A stretch of 40,932 nt of DNA from Methanomassiliicoccus sp. UBA6 (GCA_002508545.1 DAVH01000005.1:14828-55759), one strand, 5' to 3'; numbered from the stretch's first letter, positions 31,510 to 39,991 are shown. Program-made: numbers and translations. Notes: generated by a model from the letters alone, not told the origin.

Positions 31510-31959
31510 ATGAGGTACGAGAACCCGAGGCAGATCAACGACATCGTGATGTGGGCCGCGGTCGGGACCTGTTCGCTCGCCATGGGTATATGGTTGCTCT
31601 CCGGCGGGGTGGATGTATTATCGGTGGGGTACACCGCCATCCTCCCCACCACCTTCTATCTTGCCACGTTCTACCGCAACTATTGGCACTTCCCTACTTC
31701 CGTCGACATCCACGACAACGGCATCGTCCTGTACTATCCGCTATCAAGGAAGCGAGAGGTCAGCTGGCCACAGATAAAGTCGGTGTACTCGAACCCCGGC
31801 GATCTCTCGACGTTCATTGGTCGATGGATGCGGGCCGGAGGGGTTGAGCTGCACGGAATAAGGTCGGCCAATCCCCTGAGCTACGAGATCAGCGAGGTCA
31901 TTCGGACCAAGTACCGCGAGGCCATGGGCCGCTATCCGCCGGAGTACCAAGTCCGATAG
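31510..31959 (+). CDS. Small membrane protein with PH-like (bPH) domain
   Basis: 149 residues: two adjacent hydrophobic segments (~14-32 and ~36-54), then a beta-rich part, VDIHDNGIVLYYPLSRKREVSWPQIKSVYSNPGD, with the W-x-x-I pattern common in bacterial PH-like membrane proteins. The C-terminus is a helix. Role unknown. GAGGT lies seven bases before the ATG. The stop is TAG. Confidence 0.65.
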   Translation: MRYENPRQINDIVMWAAVGTCSLAMGIWLLSGGVDVLSVGYTAILPTTFYLATFYRNYWHFPTSVDIHDNGIVLYYPLSRKREVSWPQIKSVYSNPGDLSTFIGRWMRAGGVELHGIRSANPLSYEISEVIRTKYREAMGRYPPEYQVR

Positions 31960-32100
31960 TCGAGCCATCTACGAGGATGAACGCGTTCCAGGAGCTGGTG
32001 GCGTGGGCGGCGGAGCTCATCAGTGGTTCGTTGGACGCTTTGATCGCTCAACCGTTACGGGCACCGTGCAATGATCGTGTGATCCAATCGAGCAGCAAGC

Positions 32101-33402
32101 TCAGTAGTCCATGAGCTCGCCCTTCTTCATGAACTCCCGCAGCAGCGACGTAGCGTAGCAGCCCTTGTTGAGGGAGAAGGAAAACCTCACCTCATCCTCG
32201 CCGGCCTTGTAGGCCAGGTCCCCGATGCGTCCGAGGACCTCCCGCCGGTTGCCCTTGGAGGAGCACTGGTGCAGGTACGGGACCATAAAGTCCTTGTTCT
32301 CCAGGCCCTCCTCGGCGATGATCTTCCGCTCGATCTCGCCCATCTCTCCCTCGCACAGCACCGACTCGGAGCCGAACAGCACCGCGCTGACGAACGCCCT
32401 GCCGTTGCGCACCTGCCGCTCCACCAGGTCCAGGTTGCCGGCGGTGACCGGCACGCCGTGGTCATGGTCCGGAAGGCCGAGGCGGTCGGCGGGGAGCACG
32501 ATGTCCCCGACCAGCGGCCGGTTCAGCGGCAGCCCCCGGCGCACCCGCTCGCTCAGCATGCGGTTGAACAGGTAGGACTGGTAGGCGTGCACGAACATCA
32601 TCTGCAGGTTCGGGGGCAGCACCTGTATGGCGCCGACGTAATCGCCGGGGTTGCGGGCCAGGTAGCCGATGGCCGTGCGCTCGAAGGTCAGGGTGCGCGG
32701 GAAGTAGTCCAGTGCCCTCTGGAAGTCCCGCTCCTGGTCCAGGGTGCGCCTGGCCTCCTGGGTCTCCTCGCCCTCCTGGGGAACGGGGTTCCCGGCGTAG
32801 GTCATGACCGCCCGCTCGAAGTCGCCCTTGACGATCCACTTCCCGACCTCGTGGGTTACCGGGCGCACCGCTCCGAAGCGCTGCACCCCGAAGAAGTTGG
32901 GGTAGCCTCCCAGCTCCTTCAGCGCCCCCGCCGTCCCGTCCAGGGCATCGGCGAGGTCCTTTCCCTGCAGGGCGGTACCCGAGACCAGGATGTGGAACCT
33001 GTTGCCCACGAGGTCCCCGATGGTCAGCGCCTTCTTCGCCGGGTAGGCGTCCTCGATCCGGACCTGGTGCACGTTGACGCCCATGACCCGCTCCACCGGG
33101 GCATGGAAGGACATCAGCTGCGAGGTGATGGCCCGCTTGTCCTTGGTGCCGGCGAACCCTATGCTGTCGCGGGAGATGCCCAGCGCCTTGGACAGTTCGC
33201 GGACCAGGCGGTTCATCTCCCAGTTCTGAGCGGTGACCTTGGCGATGGTGATCTTGCCGCCCTCGACCCGTTCAGGGTAGGAGGAGATCTCCTCCACCAG
33301 GAAGTCCTCGGGGGACCGCTTCAGCCTGCCCCCGATGCCCTGTGTATCGGTATAAAAGATCTCGAGGCCGATGACGGCCTCGCGAGAAGTGCAATCCAGC
33401 AT
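32101..33402 (-). CDS. truD: tRNA pseudouridine synthase D
   Basis: TruD converts U13 of tRNA to pseudouridine. The 433 residues have the family motif GFAGTKDKRAITSQ with the catalytic Asp at ~88, preceded by the N-terminal KRSPEDFLVEEI, and FFGVQRFG and LVGNRFHILVSG in the core. A TRUD insertion domain is present; length is normal for archaea. It begins one base after the stop of rpoL and is co-transcribed with it. Confidence 0.95.
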   Translation of the reverse strand: MLDCTSREAVIGLEIFYTDTQGIGGRLKRSPEDFLVEEISSYPERVEGGKITIAKVTAQNWEMNRLVRELSKALGISRDSIGFAGTKDKRAITSQLMSFHAPVERVMGVNVHQVRIEDAYPAKKALTIGDLVGNRFHILVSGTALQGKDLADALDGTAGALKELGGYPNFFGVQRFGAVRPVTHEVGKWIVKGDFERAVMTYAGNPVPQEGEETQEARRTLDQERDFQRALDYFPRTLTFERTAIGYLARNPGDYVGAIQVLPPNLQMMFVHAYQSYLFNRMLSERVRRGLPLNRPLVGDIVLPADRLGLPDHDHGVPVTAGNLDLVERQVRNGRAFVSAVLFGSESVLCEGEMGEIERKIIAEEGLENKDFMVPYLHQCSSKGNRREVLGRIGDLAYKAGEDEVRFSFSLNKGCYATSLLREFMKKGELMDY

Positions 33403-33403
33403 G

Positions 33404-33676
33404 TCACTTGCTCTTTTCCAGCTTCTCCCGCGCTTCCTTGAACTCGTTGGAGAGGGTCTTGGCAGCGCGCTTCAGCGCGGTCTGGGGCTTGCCGCTCTTG
33501 ACCTTGATGTACAGGACCGGGATATCGAGCGTGGGGTGTCCAGTGGTGTACTTGACCTCCTCCACTCCCTCGTCGGCCAGCAGCTCGCTGATCAGCGGCT
33601 GGAGCAGGGTCATGTCGGCATCGCGGACCTGGACATGTATAGAGTCCTTATCCTTGTCAAGAAGCTGGAGTTGCAT
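33404..33676 (-). CDS. rpoL: DNA-directed RNA polymerase subunit L (Rpo11)
   Basis: 90 residues, the archaeal homologue of eukaryotic Rpb11/AC19 and of the alpha dimerisation domain. The family pattern is visible: a first strand MQLQLLDKD, a strand and helix DADMTLLQPLISELLADEGVEEVKYTTGHPTLDIPVLYIKVKSG, and a long C-terminal helix. It pairs with Rpo3 in polymerase assembly. Together with truD it forms a two-gene unit. Confidence 0.93.
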   Translation of the reverse strand: MQLQLLDKDKDSIHVQVRDADMTLLQPLISELLADEGVEEVKYTTGHPTLDIPVLYIKVKSGKPQTALKRAAKTLSNEFKEAREKLEKSK

Positions 33677-33816
33677 GTGCCGCTCAATACTCCATCTTAT
33701 TATAAAGGTTTTCTTTCGCTCCGCAGCCCAGCTGGTAGCTCTGGTGCCAGGCCTGGCCGGGCGCTTTCAGGCCGGGCCCCTCCGGGGAAAGGGACCAGGG
33801 GTCAGAACGCGCTCGC

Positions 33817-34251
33817 CTACCTGCTCCAGGCCCAGCCCTTGGACATGAAGTTGCCGTCCTTGTCGATCCCCACGTCGTATGCCACCGCCATCCTGTTGAG
33901 GTCAGCGTACTTGCCTGGAGGGTTGGAGTAGCACAGCGCTCCCATGTAGACCTGGGCGCCATCGGGCTGGGTGAAGCCGTTGCCGATGCCGGTGAACCTG
34001 CCCGTCTCCCCGCTGACAGTATTGAAGAAGCCGCGGATCTCCCCATATCCCGAGCCATCGGGTCGGAAGCGGGCGTCCCAGGAAAAGGTGCTGGTGAACC
34101 GCTCCCCACGTATCGTCCCTTCGACCACGGCCGTGTACTCGGCGTCGCCGTTCTCCTTGACCCTCATGCTCACGATCCTGCCTTTGCACTCGTAGACCAA
34201 GTCCCCTATCATCCGTATCGCCTGCGCGGATGGCATCCGCGCATAGGACAC
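33817..34251 (-). CDS. Hypothetical protein, beta-rich
   Basis: 144 residues of unknown family. After an N-terminal helix, alternating strands appear: DLVYECKGRIVSMRVKENG, YTAVVEGTIRGERFTSTFSW, GEIRGFFNTVSGETGRFTGIGNG, YMGALCYSN. The pattern suits a small beta-barrel resembling lipocalin-type folds; that is inference. There is no signal peptide. The first ATG (34251) is used, though internal ATGs at residues 6 and 14 cannot be excluded. The stop is TAG. Confidence 0.7.
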   Translation of the reverse strand: MSYARMPSAQAIRMIGDLVYECKGRIVSMRVKENGDAEYTAVVEGTIRGERFTSTFSWDARFRPDGSGYGEIRGFFNTVSGETGRFTGIGNGFTQPDGAQVYMGALCYSNPPGKYADLNRMAVAYDVGIDKDGNFMSKGWAWSR

Positions 34252-34302
34252 GTCCTATCGCTGAGGATTAAACCATTGCCCTTCCGCCGTGCCCTGCGGG
34301 CC

Positions 34303-36063
34303 TCAGCCCTCGACCCTCTTCAGCTGCTTGTTGTACATGTCCATCAGCTCCTGGCTGGTGGTGGCGTCCCTCGGCCGCTTGTCGTCCCTGAACGTCCCGG
34401 TGAAGCGGGGGAAGCGGATCGCCAGCCCGGCCCCGTTCCGGATGTGACCGTGGCCGCAGGTGTGGATGGGCGAGATGCTCAGCTCCGCTCCCAGCACCTC
34501 GAGCACGAGCGAGGGCTCGAACCACACGTCGGCCTCCATCTTCGACTCCACAAGGGGGTGCCGCGACGGCTGCCTGAACCGGCTAAGCCTCTCGGGAAGG
34601 ATGGCCAGGGTGGCGTCGTCGAACCCGCTGCCCAGCTTGCACGCGGTCTCGAAGCGGTCCTCCTCCGGGTTGTAGGTCGCCATCAGCAGGGCGCCGTACA
34701 CCCCGCCCCTCTTCCCGCGCCCGTGGAACGCGCCGACCACCACCAGGTCGACGGTGTCGGTCATCTCCGAGCGGTACTCCTTCTTGTACTTGATCCAGAG
34801 GTAGCCTCTTGACCCGGCGCGGTACACCGAATCGTCGTTGATGGACTTGGCCATCAGGCCCTCGCATCCCGCGTTCAGCGCCTCGATGAAGAACTCCTGC
34901 ACCTTCTCCGTGGAATCGAGCACGCGCGCCTCGGACAGCCGGACGTTCTCGGTCACCTTGACGCACCTCGTCAGCGCTGTCCGCCGGTCCGGCAGCGACC
35001 GCATGGTCAGGTCCTCACCCTCGAGGTACAGGCAATCGAACAGGTGTAGGCGGACGGGATAATCCTCGATCGCCTCGGTCAGGCCGTGCTTCCTGCCCCG
35101 GCGGTGGGAGACCTCCTGGAACGGAAGCATCTCCCCGGTGTTGATGTCCACTGGGACGCACTCGCCCTCCAGGATGGCGGTCTGGCCGATGAACGCCTCC
35201 CGCAGCGCCTTGACCACGTCGGGGAACTGCCCGGTGAGGTCCTCCAGCCTCCTCGAGTACAGCGTGATCTTGTCCCCGGTGATGTGCGCCTGCACCCGGA
35301 GGCCGTCGTACTTGTACTCGAACATGGCCCGGCCGCCCATCCTCTCCAGGATCTCCTCCGGGGAGGGCAGCCGCTCGGCGAGCATGGCGCGGATGGGATT
35401 CCCGACCATGACGTGCATCGCGTTCAGTCCGTCGATGCCGCTCTTGCACAGCGTCTCGCCCACGAGGCCCAGATCGGAGGTGATGTTGAACGCCCGCTCC
35501 ACCGCCCCCTTGTCCGCCTTGGTGGCGAAGGCGACCGCCAGCGAGTCGATGACGGTCTGCGACGCGACGCCCAGGCGCATGCGGCCAGTGACGATGCGGG
35601 CGATGTACCTCGCCTCGTTGGGCTTGGCGTCGTGCAGGATATCCGCCAGGCACCGCATCTTCGTCTCCTGGGAGCCGCTTCCCTCCAGCCGGGCGACCCT
35701 CAGCAGCGCCTCGTAGACCCGGTCGAGGGTCAGGGGCTCGGAGAACAGGGTGGTCTGCTTCTTGGTCTCGAAGACCTTCTCGGTGACCTTGCCCGGGTCA
35801 CCCTCCTCGGCCCACAGCTTGCGCACCATCGCCTCGTTCGCGCCGGTCGCGGCAAGCAGCGTGCGCAGGTACAGCTTGTCGGCCATCCCCAGCTTCTCGG
35901 GGAAGAAATCGGGCACGATGCCCCCCTGGGTCATGTAAACTATTTTCTTGATGTGCGAGCAATCGGTGGAACGGAAGAGCGAGGCCAGGGTATCGGTCAT
36001 CACCAGCCGGGAGGTGGTGGACTCGAGGGCCTCGTAGACCTTCACCAGGTCCTGATAGAGCAT
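34303..36063 (-). CDS. lig: ATP-dependent DNA ligase
   Basis: This enzyme seals nicks in Okazaki-fragment joining and repair. The 586 residues include an N-terminal DNA-binding domain, the adenylation motif FEYKYDGLRVQ (Lys251 the AMP-bound residue), LEGECVPVD (motif III region) and the OB-fold C-terminus with LWIKYKKEY (motif V). The ATG at 36063 (MLYQDLV) is chosen because a TATA box (AATTTATATG on the minus strand, 36084-36093) lies 27 bases upstream. An upstream in-frame ATG at 36087 overlaps that box. Confidence 0.95.
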   Translation of the reverse strand: MLYQDLVKVYEALESTTSRLVMTDTLASLFRSTDCSHIKKIVYMTQGGIVPDFFPEKLGMADKLYLRTLLAATGANEAMVRKLWAEEGDPGKVTEKVFETKKQTTLFSEPLTLDRVYEALLRVARLEGSGSQETKMRCLADILHDAKPNEARYIARIVTGRMRLGVASQTVIDSLAVAFATKADKGAVERAFNITSDLGLVGETLCKSGIDGLNAMHVMVGNPIRAMLAERLPSPEEILERMGGRAMFEYKYDGLRVQAHITGDKITLYSRRLEDLTGQFPDVVKALREAFIGQTAILEGECVPVDINTGEMLPFQEVSHRRGRKHGLTEAIEDYPVRLHLFDCLYLEGEDLTMRSLPDRRTALTRCVKVTENVRLSEARVLDSTEKVQEFFIEALNAGCEGLMAKSINDDSVYRAGSRGYLWIKYKKEYRSEMTDTVDLVVVGAFHGRGKRGGVYGALLMATYNPEEDRFETACKLGSGFDDATLAILPERLSRFRQPSRHPLVESKMEADVWFEPSLVLEVLGAELSISPIHTCGHGHIRNGAGLAIRFPRFTGTFRDDKRPRDATTSQELMDMYNKQLKRVEG

Positions 36064-36083
36064 GCTGAACACAACGGTTTGAC

Positions 36084-36093
36084 GCATATAAAT
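36084..36093 (-). promoter_or_regulatory. TATA box of the DNA ligase gene
   Basis: AATTTATATG on the minus strand is 27 bases above the ATG at 36063, which would make the ligase message leaderless. Confidence 0.55.
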
Positions 36094-36105
36094 TGGATGG
36101 CGGCC

Positions 36106-37701
36106 CTAATCTGGCGGGAAATCGCCGAGGCTCGTCTGCCCCTTCTTCTCGACCTTCTTGGGCCTAGGGTTCTTGGCGCTCTCCCGGTCCCACTGCTCCT
36201 TCAGCGTGCGGAGCCGGCGGCGCATCTCCCGCTCCTTCTTCTCGCTGGAGTTGAGCGACGCCTCATCCCGCGTGCCCGCGGTCACCAGGACGACCACGCG
36301 CCCCGCCCTCGACCGGCCGGTACGGCCGCGGCGCTGGATCGAGCGGATCTCCGACGGCACCGGCTCGTAGAAGATCACGAGGTCGGTGTTCGCCACGTCC
36401 AAGCCCTCCTCGCCGACCGAGGTGGCCACCAGCACGTTGAACTCGCCGTTGCGGAAGCGCTGCAGAACCCCGATCTGCTCCTTCTGCTTGAGGCCTTTCT
36501 CATTGATGCGCCCCGACTGGCCGATGAGCTTGGTCACCCTCGCGCCATCGATCTTGGCCACGAGGTTGGTGACCATGTCGCAGGTGTCCCGGTACTGGGT
36601 GAACACCAGCACCCGGGAATCCGGTTTCACTTGCAGCTGGTTGCTCACGATGCCCATGACCCTGGAGATCTTGGGATGCTCCATGCGCAGCGCGGAGAGC
36701 ATCCTGGTGACCTCCTCGAACTCGTCCGAGGCCACGATAGCTCTCGATGCCTTGGAGCCATCGTCCGACGCCGCCTCCGCCTTGAGCTTCTCCAGGTAGC
36801 TGGTCAGCGCGGTCACGCCCTGCGTCTCCGCGAGCTCGAGCGCGTGCCCCACCTTGATCGCCCGCGCCTGGATGGACAGCGCGTTGTACAGTGTGTGGCT
36901 CTTCTCCCCCTTGTTCAGCCGCTGCTGGATCATGCGCTGGACCTCCAGCAGGTACTTCACCGAGGGAGGCCGGGCGGCGGTCATCACGCCCATGGTGATG
37001 AGCTCCTGGATGTACCGCTTGTACAGCTTCCGGAGGACATCGGCGACCTTGCGCATGCCCACCGGCACCTCGACCTCCACCCAGTCGACGTGGATGTCGT
37101 GGACGTAGCTCGACACGTCGGGGTCCGCCTCGGACCGGACCTCGATGTTCTCGATGCCGAGGTTCCCGCAGACCTCCTTGATCTTGGCCATGCTCGAGCC
37201 CGGCGAGGCGGTCATGCCGAGGACGAGGCCATCGTGGCCCATGTACTCCTGGGCGATCGGCACGTAGGCATAGTTGCCCACCCCCCGGTGGGCCTCGTCG
37301 AAGATGATCAGGCGAACATCGCGGAGCGTGATGCGCTCGGTCCGCAGGTCGTTGGCGATGACCTGGGGGGTCGAGGCGATCACGTCGCTCTGCACCCACT
37401 CGGCCTCGCGCTCCTCGGGATCGACCTCCCCGGTCAGCACCGCCACGCGCTTCCCCACCAGCTTGTCCTTGAGGAACATGGCGTGCTGCTCCACCAGCGG
37501 CTTGGTCGGGGCGAGCAGGAGGACCTTCCCCTTCCTCGAGGCCAGCACGTCGGCGATGACCAGCAGCGCTATCACCGTCTTCCCCATGCCCGTCGGGAGC
37601 ACCACCAGGGTGGACTCCTTGAGGCAGGCGTCGGCCAGGGCCCGCTGGTACTCCCGGAGCTCGATGCTGTCCTTGAGGATGAGCGGGTGGTCGACGAACA
37701 C
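36106..37701 (-). CDS. hef: Hef-type (FANCM-like) DEAH helicase without nuclease domain
   Basis: A superfamily 2 helicase that acts on forks and branched DNA. Motif I is PTGMGKT (residues 36-42), motif II DEAH at 135-138, TASPGSS is motif III, and QRRGRTGRSRAGRVVVL is motif VI. The 531 residues stop after the helicase part; the ERCC4 nuclease domain of euryarchaeal Hef is missing, as reported for helicase-only forms. The start is a GTG (37701) with a TATA-like CTTTTACGG about 27 bases upstream. It lies next to ligase and SRAP genes. Confidence 0.9.
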   Translation of the reverse strand: MFVDHPLILKDSIELREYQRALADACLKESTLVVLPTGMGKTVIALLVIADVLASRKGKVLLLAPTKPLVEQHAMFLKDKLVGKRVAVLTGEVDPEEREAEWVQSDVIASTPQVIANDLRTERITLRDVRLIIFDEAHRGVGNYAYVPIAQEYMGHDGLVLGMTASPGSSMAKIKEVCGNLGIENIEVRSEADPDVSSYVHDIHVDWVEVEVPVGMRKVADVLRKLYKRYIQELITMGVMTAARPPSVKYLLEVQRMIQQRLNKGEKSHTLYNALSIQARAIKVGHALELAETQGVTALTSYLEKLKAEAASDDGSKASRAIVASDEFEEVTRMLSALRMEHPKISRVMGIVSNQLQVKPDSRVLVFTQYRDTCDMVTNLVAKIDGARVTKLIGQSGRINEKGLKQKEQIGVLQRFRNGEFNVLVATSVGEEGLDVANTDLVIFYEPVPSEIRSIQRRGRTGRSRAGRVVVLVTAGTRDEASLNSSEKKEREMRRRLRTLKEQWDRESAKNPRPKKVEKKGQTSLGDFPPD

Positions 37702-37767
37702 GCCCCTGCATCAGGGGAACCGTAAAAGTAACTTATGGTAACCCTAGTGTAAGTGCCGAAAGTGCCC

Positions 37768-38454
37768 TCAGAACCATTGCGCTCCCTGGGCCCGTTCGAG
37801 CGGGCGGACCAGCTCAGCGGAATCGTTGCTGATGTCGTTGACCCTCTTGGACACGGGGTACGCCTCCATGCGCTCCGATGGATACGGGCGGAACATGCGC
37901 TCCCTCTCCGCCTCGTCCAGCGGTCCCGGCGCGAGCCACCGCTCCTCGTCCTCGCGGGACAGGATGACCGGCATGCGGTCATGTATGGTCGACATGAGCT
38001 GGTTGGCGGCGGTGGTGATGATGGTGAAGCTCTGCACCTCTTTCCCGGAGGGGTCCTTCCATCGGTCGTACAGCCCGGCCATGGCGAACAGCTTCTCGTC
38101 CTTCACCTTCGCCAGGTACGGGACCTTGCCGTCGCCGGCCTTCCACTCGTAGAAGCCGGTGGTGGGCACCAGGCACCGCCGCTCCTTCAGGGACACCCTG
38201 AACGCTGGCCGCTGGGCGACGCTCTCGGCGCGCGCGTTGATCATGCGGGAACCGATCTTGATGTCCTTGGCCCAGAAGGGGACCAGCCCCCAGCGCATCA
38301 TGACCAGGCGGTTGGGGCTGCTGCGCACCACGATCGGCGCGTCCTGCGTCGGCGCGAGGTTGTACCGCGGCCGGGGCATGTCCGCTATGGGCGCGTCGAT
38401 GGAGAACCGGGTGATCAGTTCCTTGATCTCCCCGATGGTGAAGCGTCCGCACAC
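37768..38454 (-). CDS. SRAP domain protein (YedK/HMCES family)
   Basis: SRAP proteins cover abasic sites in single-stranded DNA by a thiazolidine crosslink through the Cys that follows the removed Met. Here Cys2 is present (start GTG, MCGRFTIGE). Also seen: YNLAPTQDAP, WGLVPFWAKD, NARAESVAQRPAFR, GFYEWK and TIHDRMPVIL, with the catalytic Glu and His. The 228 residues match the family. It is preceded by a possible TATA element near 38482, so the message may be leaderless. Confidence 0.94.
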   Translation of the reverse strand: MCGRFTIGEIKELITRFSIDAPIADMPRPRYNLAPTQDAPIVVRSSPNRLVMMRWGLVPFWAKDIKIGSRMINARAESVAQRPAFRVSLKERRCLVPTTGFYEWKAGDGKVPYLAKVKDEKLFAMAGLYDRWKDPSGKEVQSFTIITTAANQLMSTIHDRMPVILSREDEERWLAPGPLDEAERERMFRPYPSERMEAYPVSKRVNDISNDSAELVRPLERAQGAQWF

Positions 38455-38493
38455 AAGGCTACATGGACGCCGCGGGGCGATAATCGTTGTTGT

Positions 38494-38508
38494 TTAAAAA
38501 TAAAAAAT
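38494..38508 (-). terminator. T-rich terminator of the DUF1059 gene
   Basis: The minus strand reads ATTTTTTATTTTTAA about 20 bases after the DUF1059 stop. Such T-tracts end archaeal transcription. It also separates this gene from the SRAP gene. Confidence 0.55.
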
Positions 38509-38528
38509 AGGGGGTTTGAGCGTGACGC

Positions 38529-38699
38529 TTATCTCTTGAACATTCCGCCGATCTTGCCCATGGCCTGGTCCAGCATGCTCTTTGCTGACGACTCGTCCAT
38601 GTTGTGGGCGGTCCTGGCGTGCTCTTCCATCTGCCTTCTTACCTCTTCCTCGGTGTCACCGGTGGCGGTGAAGTCTCCCTTGGGACATTTCAACTCCAT
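38529..38699 (-). CDS. DUF1059 family small protein
   Basis: 56 residues: MELKCPKGDFTATGDTEEEV, then a helix RRQMEEHARTAHNMDE and an amphipathic end. The pattern of an N-terminal strand with Cys, TEEEV and a helix containing HARTAH is that of DUF1059. The function is unknown. The ATG has GAGGG nine bases upstream, and a TATA-like TTAATTAA lies at 38734-38741. The frame is short but complete. Confidence 0.75.
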   Translation of the reverse strand: MELKCPKGDFTATGDTEEEVRRQMEEHARTAHNMDESSAKSMLDQAMGKIGGMFKR

Positions 38700-38815
38700 T
38701 TTTATCCCTCGGTCGGACGTTCAAGCACATGGTTAATTAAGGTTGGTCTGGCCAAGGGTCGGGAAGAACAGGAGCGAACACGCTGGATTGAAAAAAGGGA
38801 AAGGGAGAAAGGGAT

Positions 38816-39139
38816 TTAGTGGCAGCCGGCGCACGAGCCGCCGCAGGAGGACCTCAGGTTGGGGTTGTTGACGATGAGCCCCGCCCCGCTGGGAGTCTCG
38901 ATGTAGTCGACGGTGGAGCCCTCGAGCATCTCCTTGGTCTCGCTGTCATAGAAGAAAGAGAATCCGTTGACCTTCTGCTCGATGTCCTCGTCGTTCTTCT
39001 TCTCCTGGAAGGCCATGCCGAACTGGGGCCCGGAGCAGCCCATTCCGGCGAGGTAGATCCTGATGCCGTAGCCCTTCTTGTCGTTCTTTTCCAGTAGGTC
39101 GTTGATGAACTTGATCGCTTCAGAGCTGACCTCTACCAT
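38816..39139 (-). CDS. HesB/IscA-like iron-sulfur carrier with Cys-rich tail
   Basis: 107 residues with the A-type carrier fold: VEVSSEAIKFINDLL, IRIYLAGMGCSGPQFGMAF (Cys35), YIETPSGAGLIVNNPN, and a tail CGGSCAGCH with three more Cys (99, 103, 106). The usual CxC tail of IscA is replaced by CxxxCxxC, the form found in archaeal HesB-like proteins, some of which carry selenocysteine. It probably holds or passes an iron-sulfur cluster. The ATG at 39139 has GGTGA about ten bases upstream. Confidence 0.85.
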   Translation of the reverse strand: MVEVSSEAIKFINDLLEKNDKKGYGIRIYLAGMGCSGPQFGMAFQEKKNDEDIEQKVNGFSFFYDSETKEMLEGSTVDYIETPSGAGLIVNNPNLRSSCGGSCAGCH

Positions 39140-39189
39140 GTACAATCACCTATCCATCTGAGAATTGTTAAGATATTTAACTCTTTAAC

Positions 39190-39490
39190 CTTATGCAAGC
39201 GAGAAGCGCCAAAGTAAGAAAGATAAGAGCGAGCGTACCGACAGAAGCGCTTTCTGTCCTCTCCCTGAGCGAGTTTCTGGAATTCCTTTCGAGGACCACA
39301 GAAGGCTCGGTCGGAACGACCGGAGCTCACGCTTGCGGGCGCTCGACCTCTACTGGTCTCCGTGCAGGTTCAGCAAGCTGGGCGGGGGAAGCAGGAAGCT
39401 CCGTCCTACCGGACGAGGCAGTTCACTACGATCGCTGCACTATTGCAGAATCACCGTTCGCTTCCTGCGCTTTATCCGCGAAGGATTTAT
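39190..39490 (+). other. Hairpin-rich non-coding stretch, possibly an RNA gene
   Basis: No convincing gene fills this stretch. A TATA-like element (ATATTTAAC, near 39170-39180) points into it. Possible stems are TTCTG+TCCTC with GAGGA-CCA-CAGAA (39254-39301, three-base bulge), ACAGAA/TTCTGT (39241-39257, exclusive with the first), CTC-GGTCG/CGACC-G-GAG (about 39306-39325), GTCC/GGAC (39403-39414) and GTGCAG/CTGCAC closing 79 bases (39362-39440). It could be a structured RNA or a long leader of the acetyltransferase gene. Confidence 0.3.
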
Positions 39491-39520
39491 TGTTCCTGGT
39501 TCGATGTATCCGGAAGTAAC

Positions 39521-39991
39521 ATGGAGTACACTTCGCGGCAGATGACCAGGAAGGACCTCCCCCAGATAATCGCCATAAGTAGGGAGAACATGGCCGCGAT
39601 AATCTACGCCTCCTGGGGGGTGGAGTTCCGGGACGAGGACCTTCTGCACATGCTTCTGGAGCCGACCGCGTTCACCGAGGTCTTCGAGTCGGGCGGCAGG
39701 ATCGTCGCCTACTACTCGGTGGACGAGCGGAACGACAACCTCTTCATCAACTCCATCCAGGTGCTCAAGGAATGCCAGAAGCAAGGGCTGGGGAGGGAGA
39801 TGATGGCCCGCATCCAGGCCCGGGCGGAGGAGAACCAGCTGAGGGGCATCGAGCTGTGGGTACAGATCACCAACCGTCCGGCCATGGAGTTCTACCGCCA
39901 CATGGGCTACCGCATGGTGTCCCGTCAGGGCAACAACTACCTCATGCGCCGGCGCCTCGATCCTCGGGAGGGCTGGAGGTTCGTGGTGTGA
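39521..39991 (+). CDS. GNAT family N-acetyltransferase
   Basis: 156 residues. The acetyl-CoA binding loop is QKQGLGREMM (Q-x-x-G-x-G), preceded by strand NLFINSIQVLKE and followed by IELWVQITNRPAMEFYRHMGYRMV, the usual end of the fold. Substrate is unknown; RimI-type protein N-terminal or small-molecule acetylation are both possible. The ATG at 39521 starts the fold (MEYTSRQMTRKDLPQI); a TATA-like GATTTATT lies about 33 bases upstream. The longer frame from 39362 is in hairpin-rich DNA. Confidence 0.85.
   Translation: MEYTSRQMTRKDLPQIIAISRENMAAIIYASWGVEFRDEDLLHMLLEPTAFTEVFESGGRIVAYYSVDERNDNLFINSIQVLKECQKQGLGREMMARIQARAEENQLRGIELWVQITNRPAMEFYRHMGYRMVSRQGNNYLMRRRLDPREGWRFVV

Noticed and set aside
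31977..32114. A 45-codon frame (MNAFQELVAWAAELISGSLD...) between the PH-like gene and truD
   Set aside because: The first half could be an amphipathic helix, but the ribosome site is too close, the second half is low quality and it overlaps the end of truD.
35086..37725. An 879-codon frame antisense to ligase and hef
   Set aside because: It spans two well-supported genes on the other strand and has shadow-like composition.
39190..39490. RNase P RNA or SRP RNA
   Set aside because: Neither strand shows the conserved core sequences of these RNAs that I could recognise.
39193..39519. A 108-codon frame before the acetyltransferase
   Set aside because: Ser/Ala/Arg-rich sequence without domain pattern, in a hairpin-rich stretch; no ribosome site.
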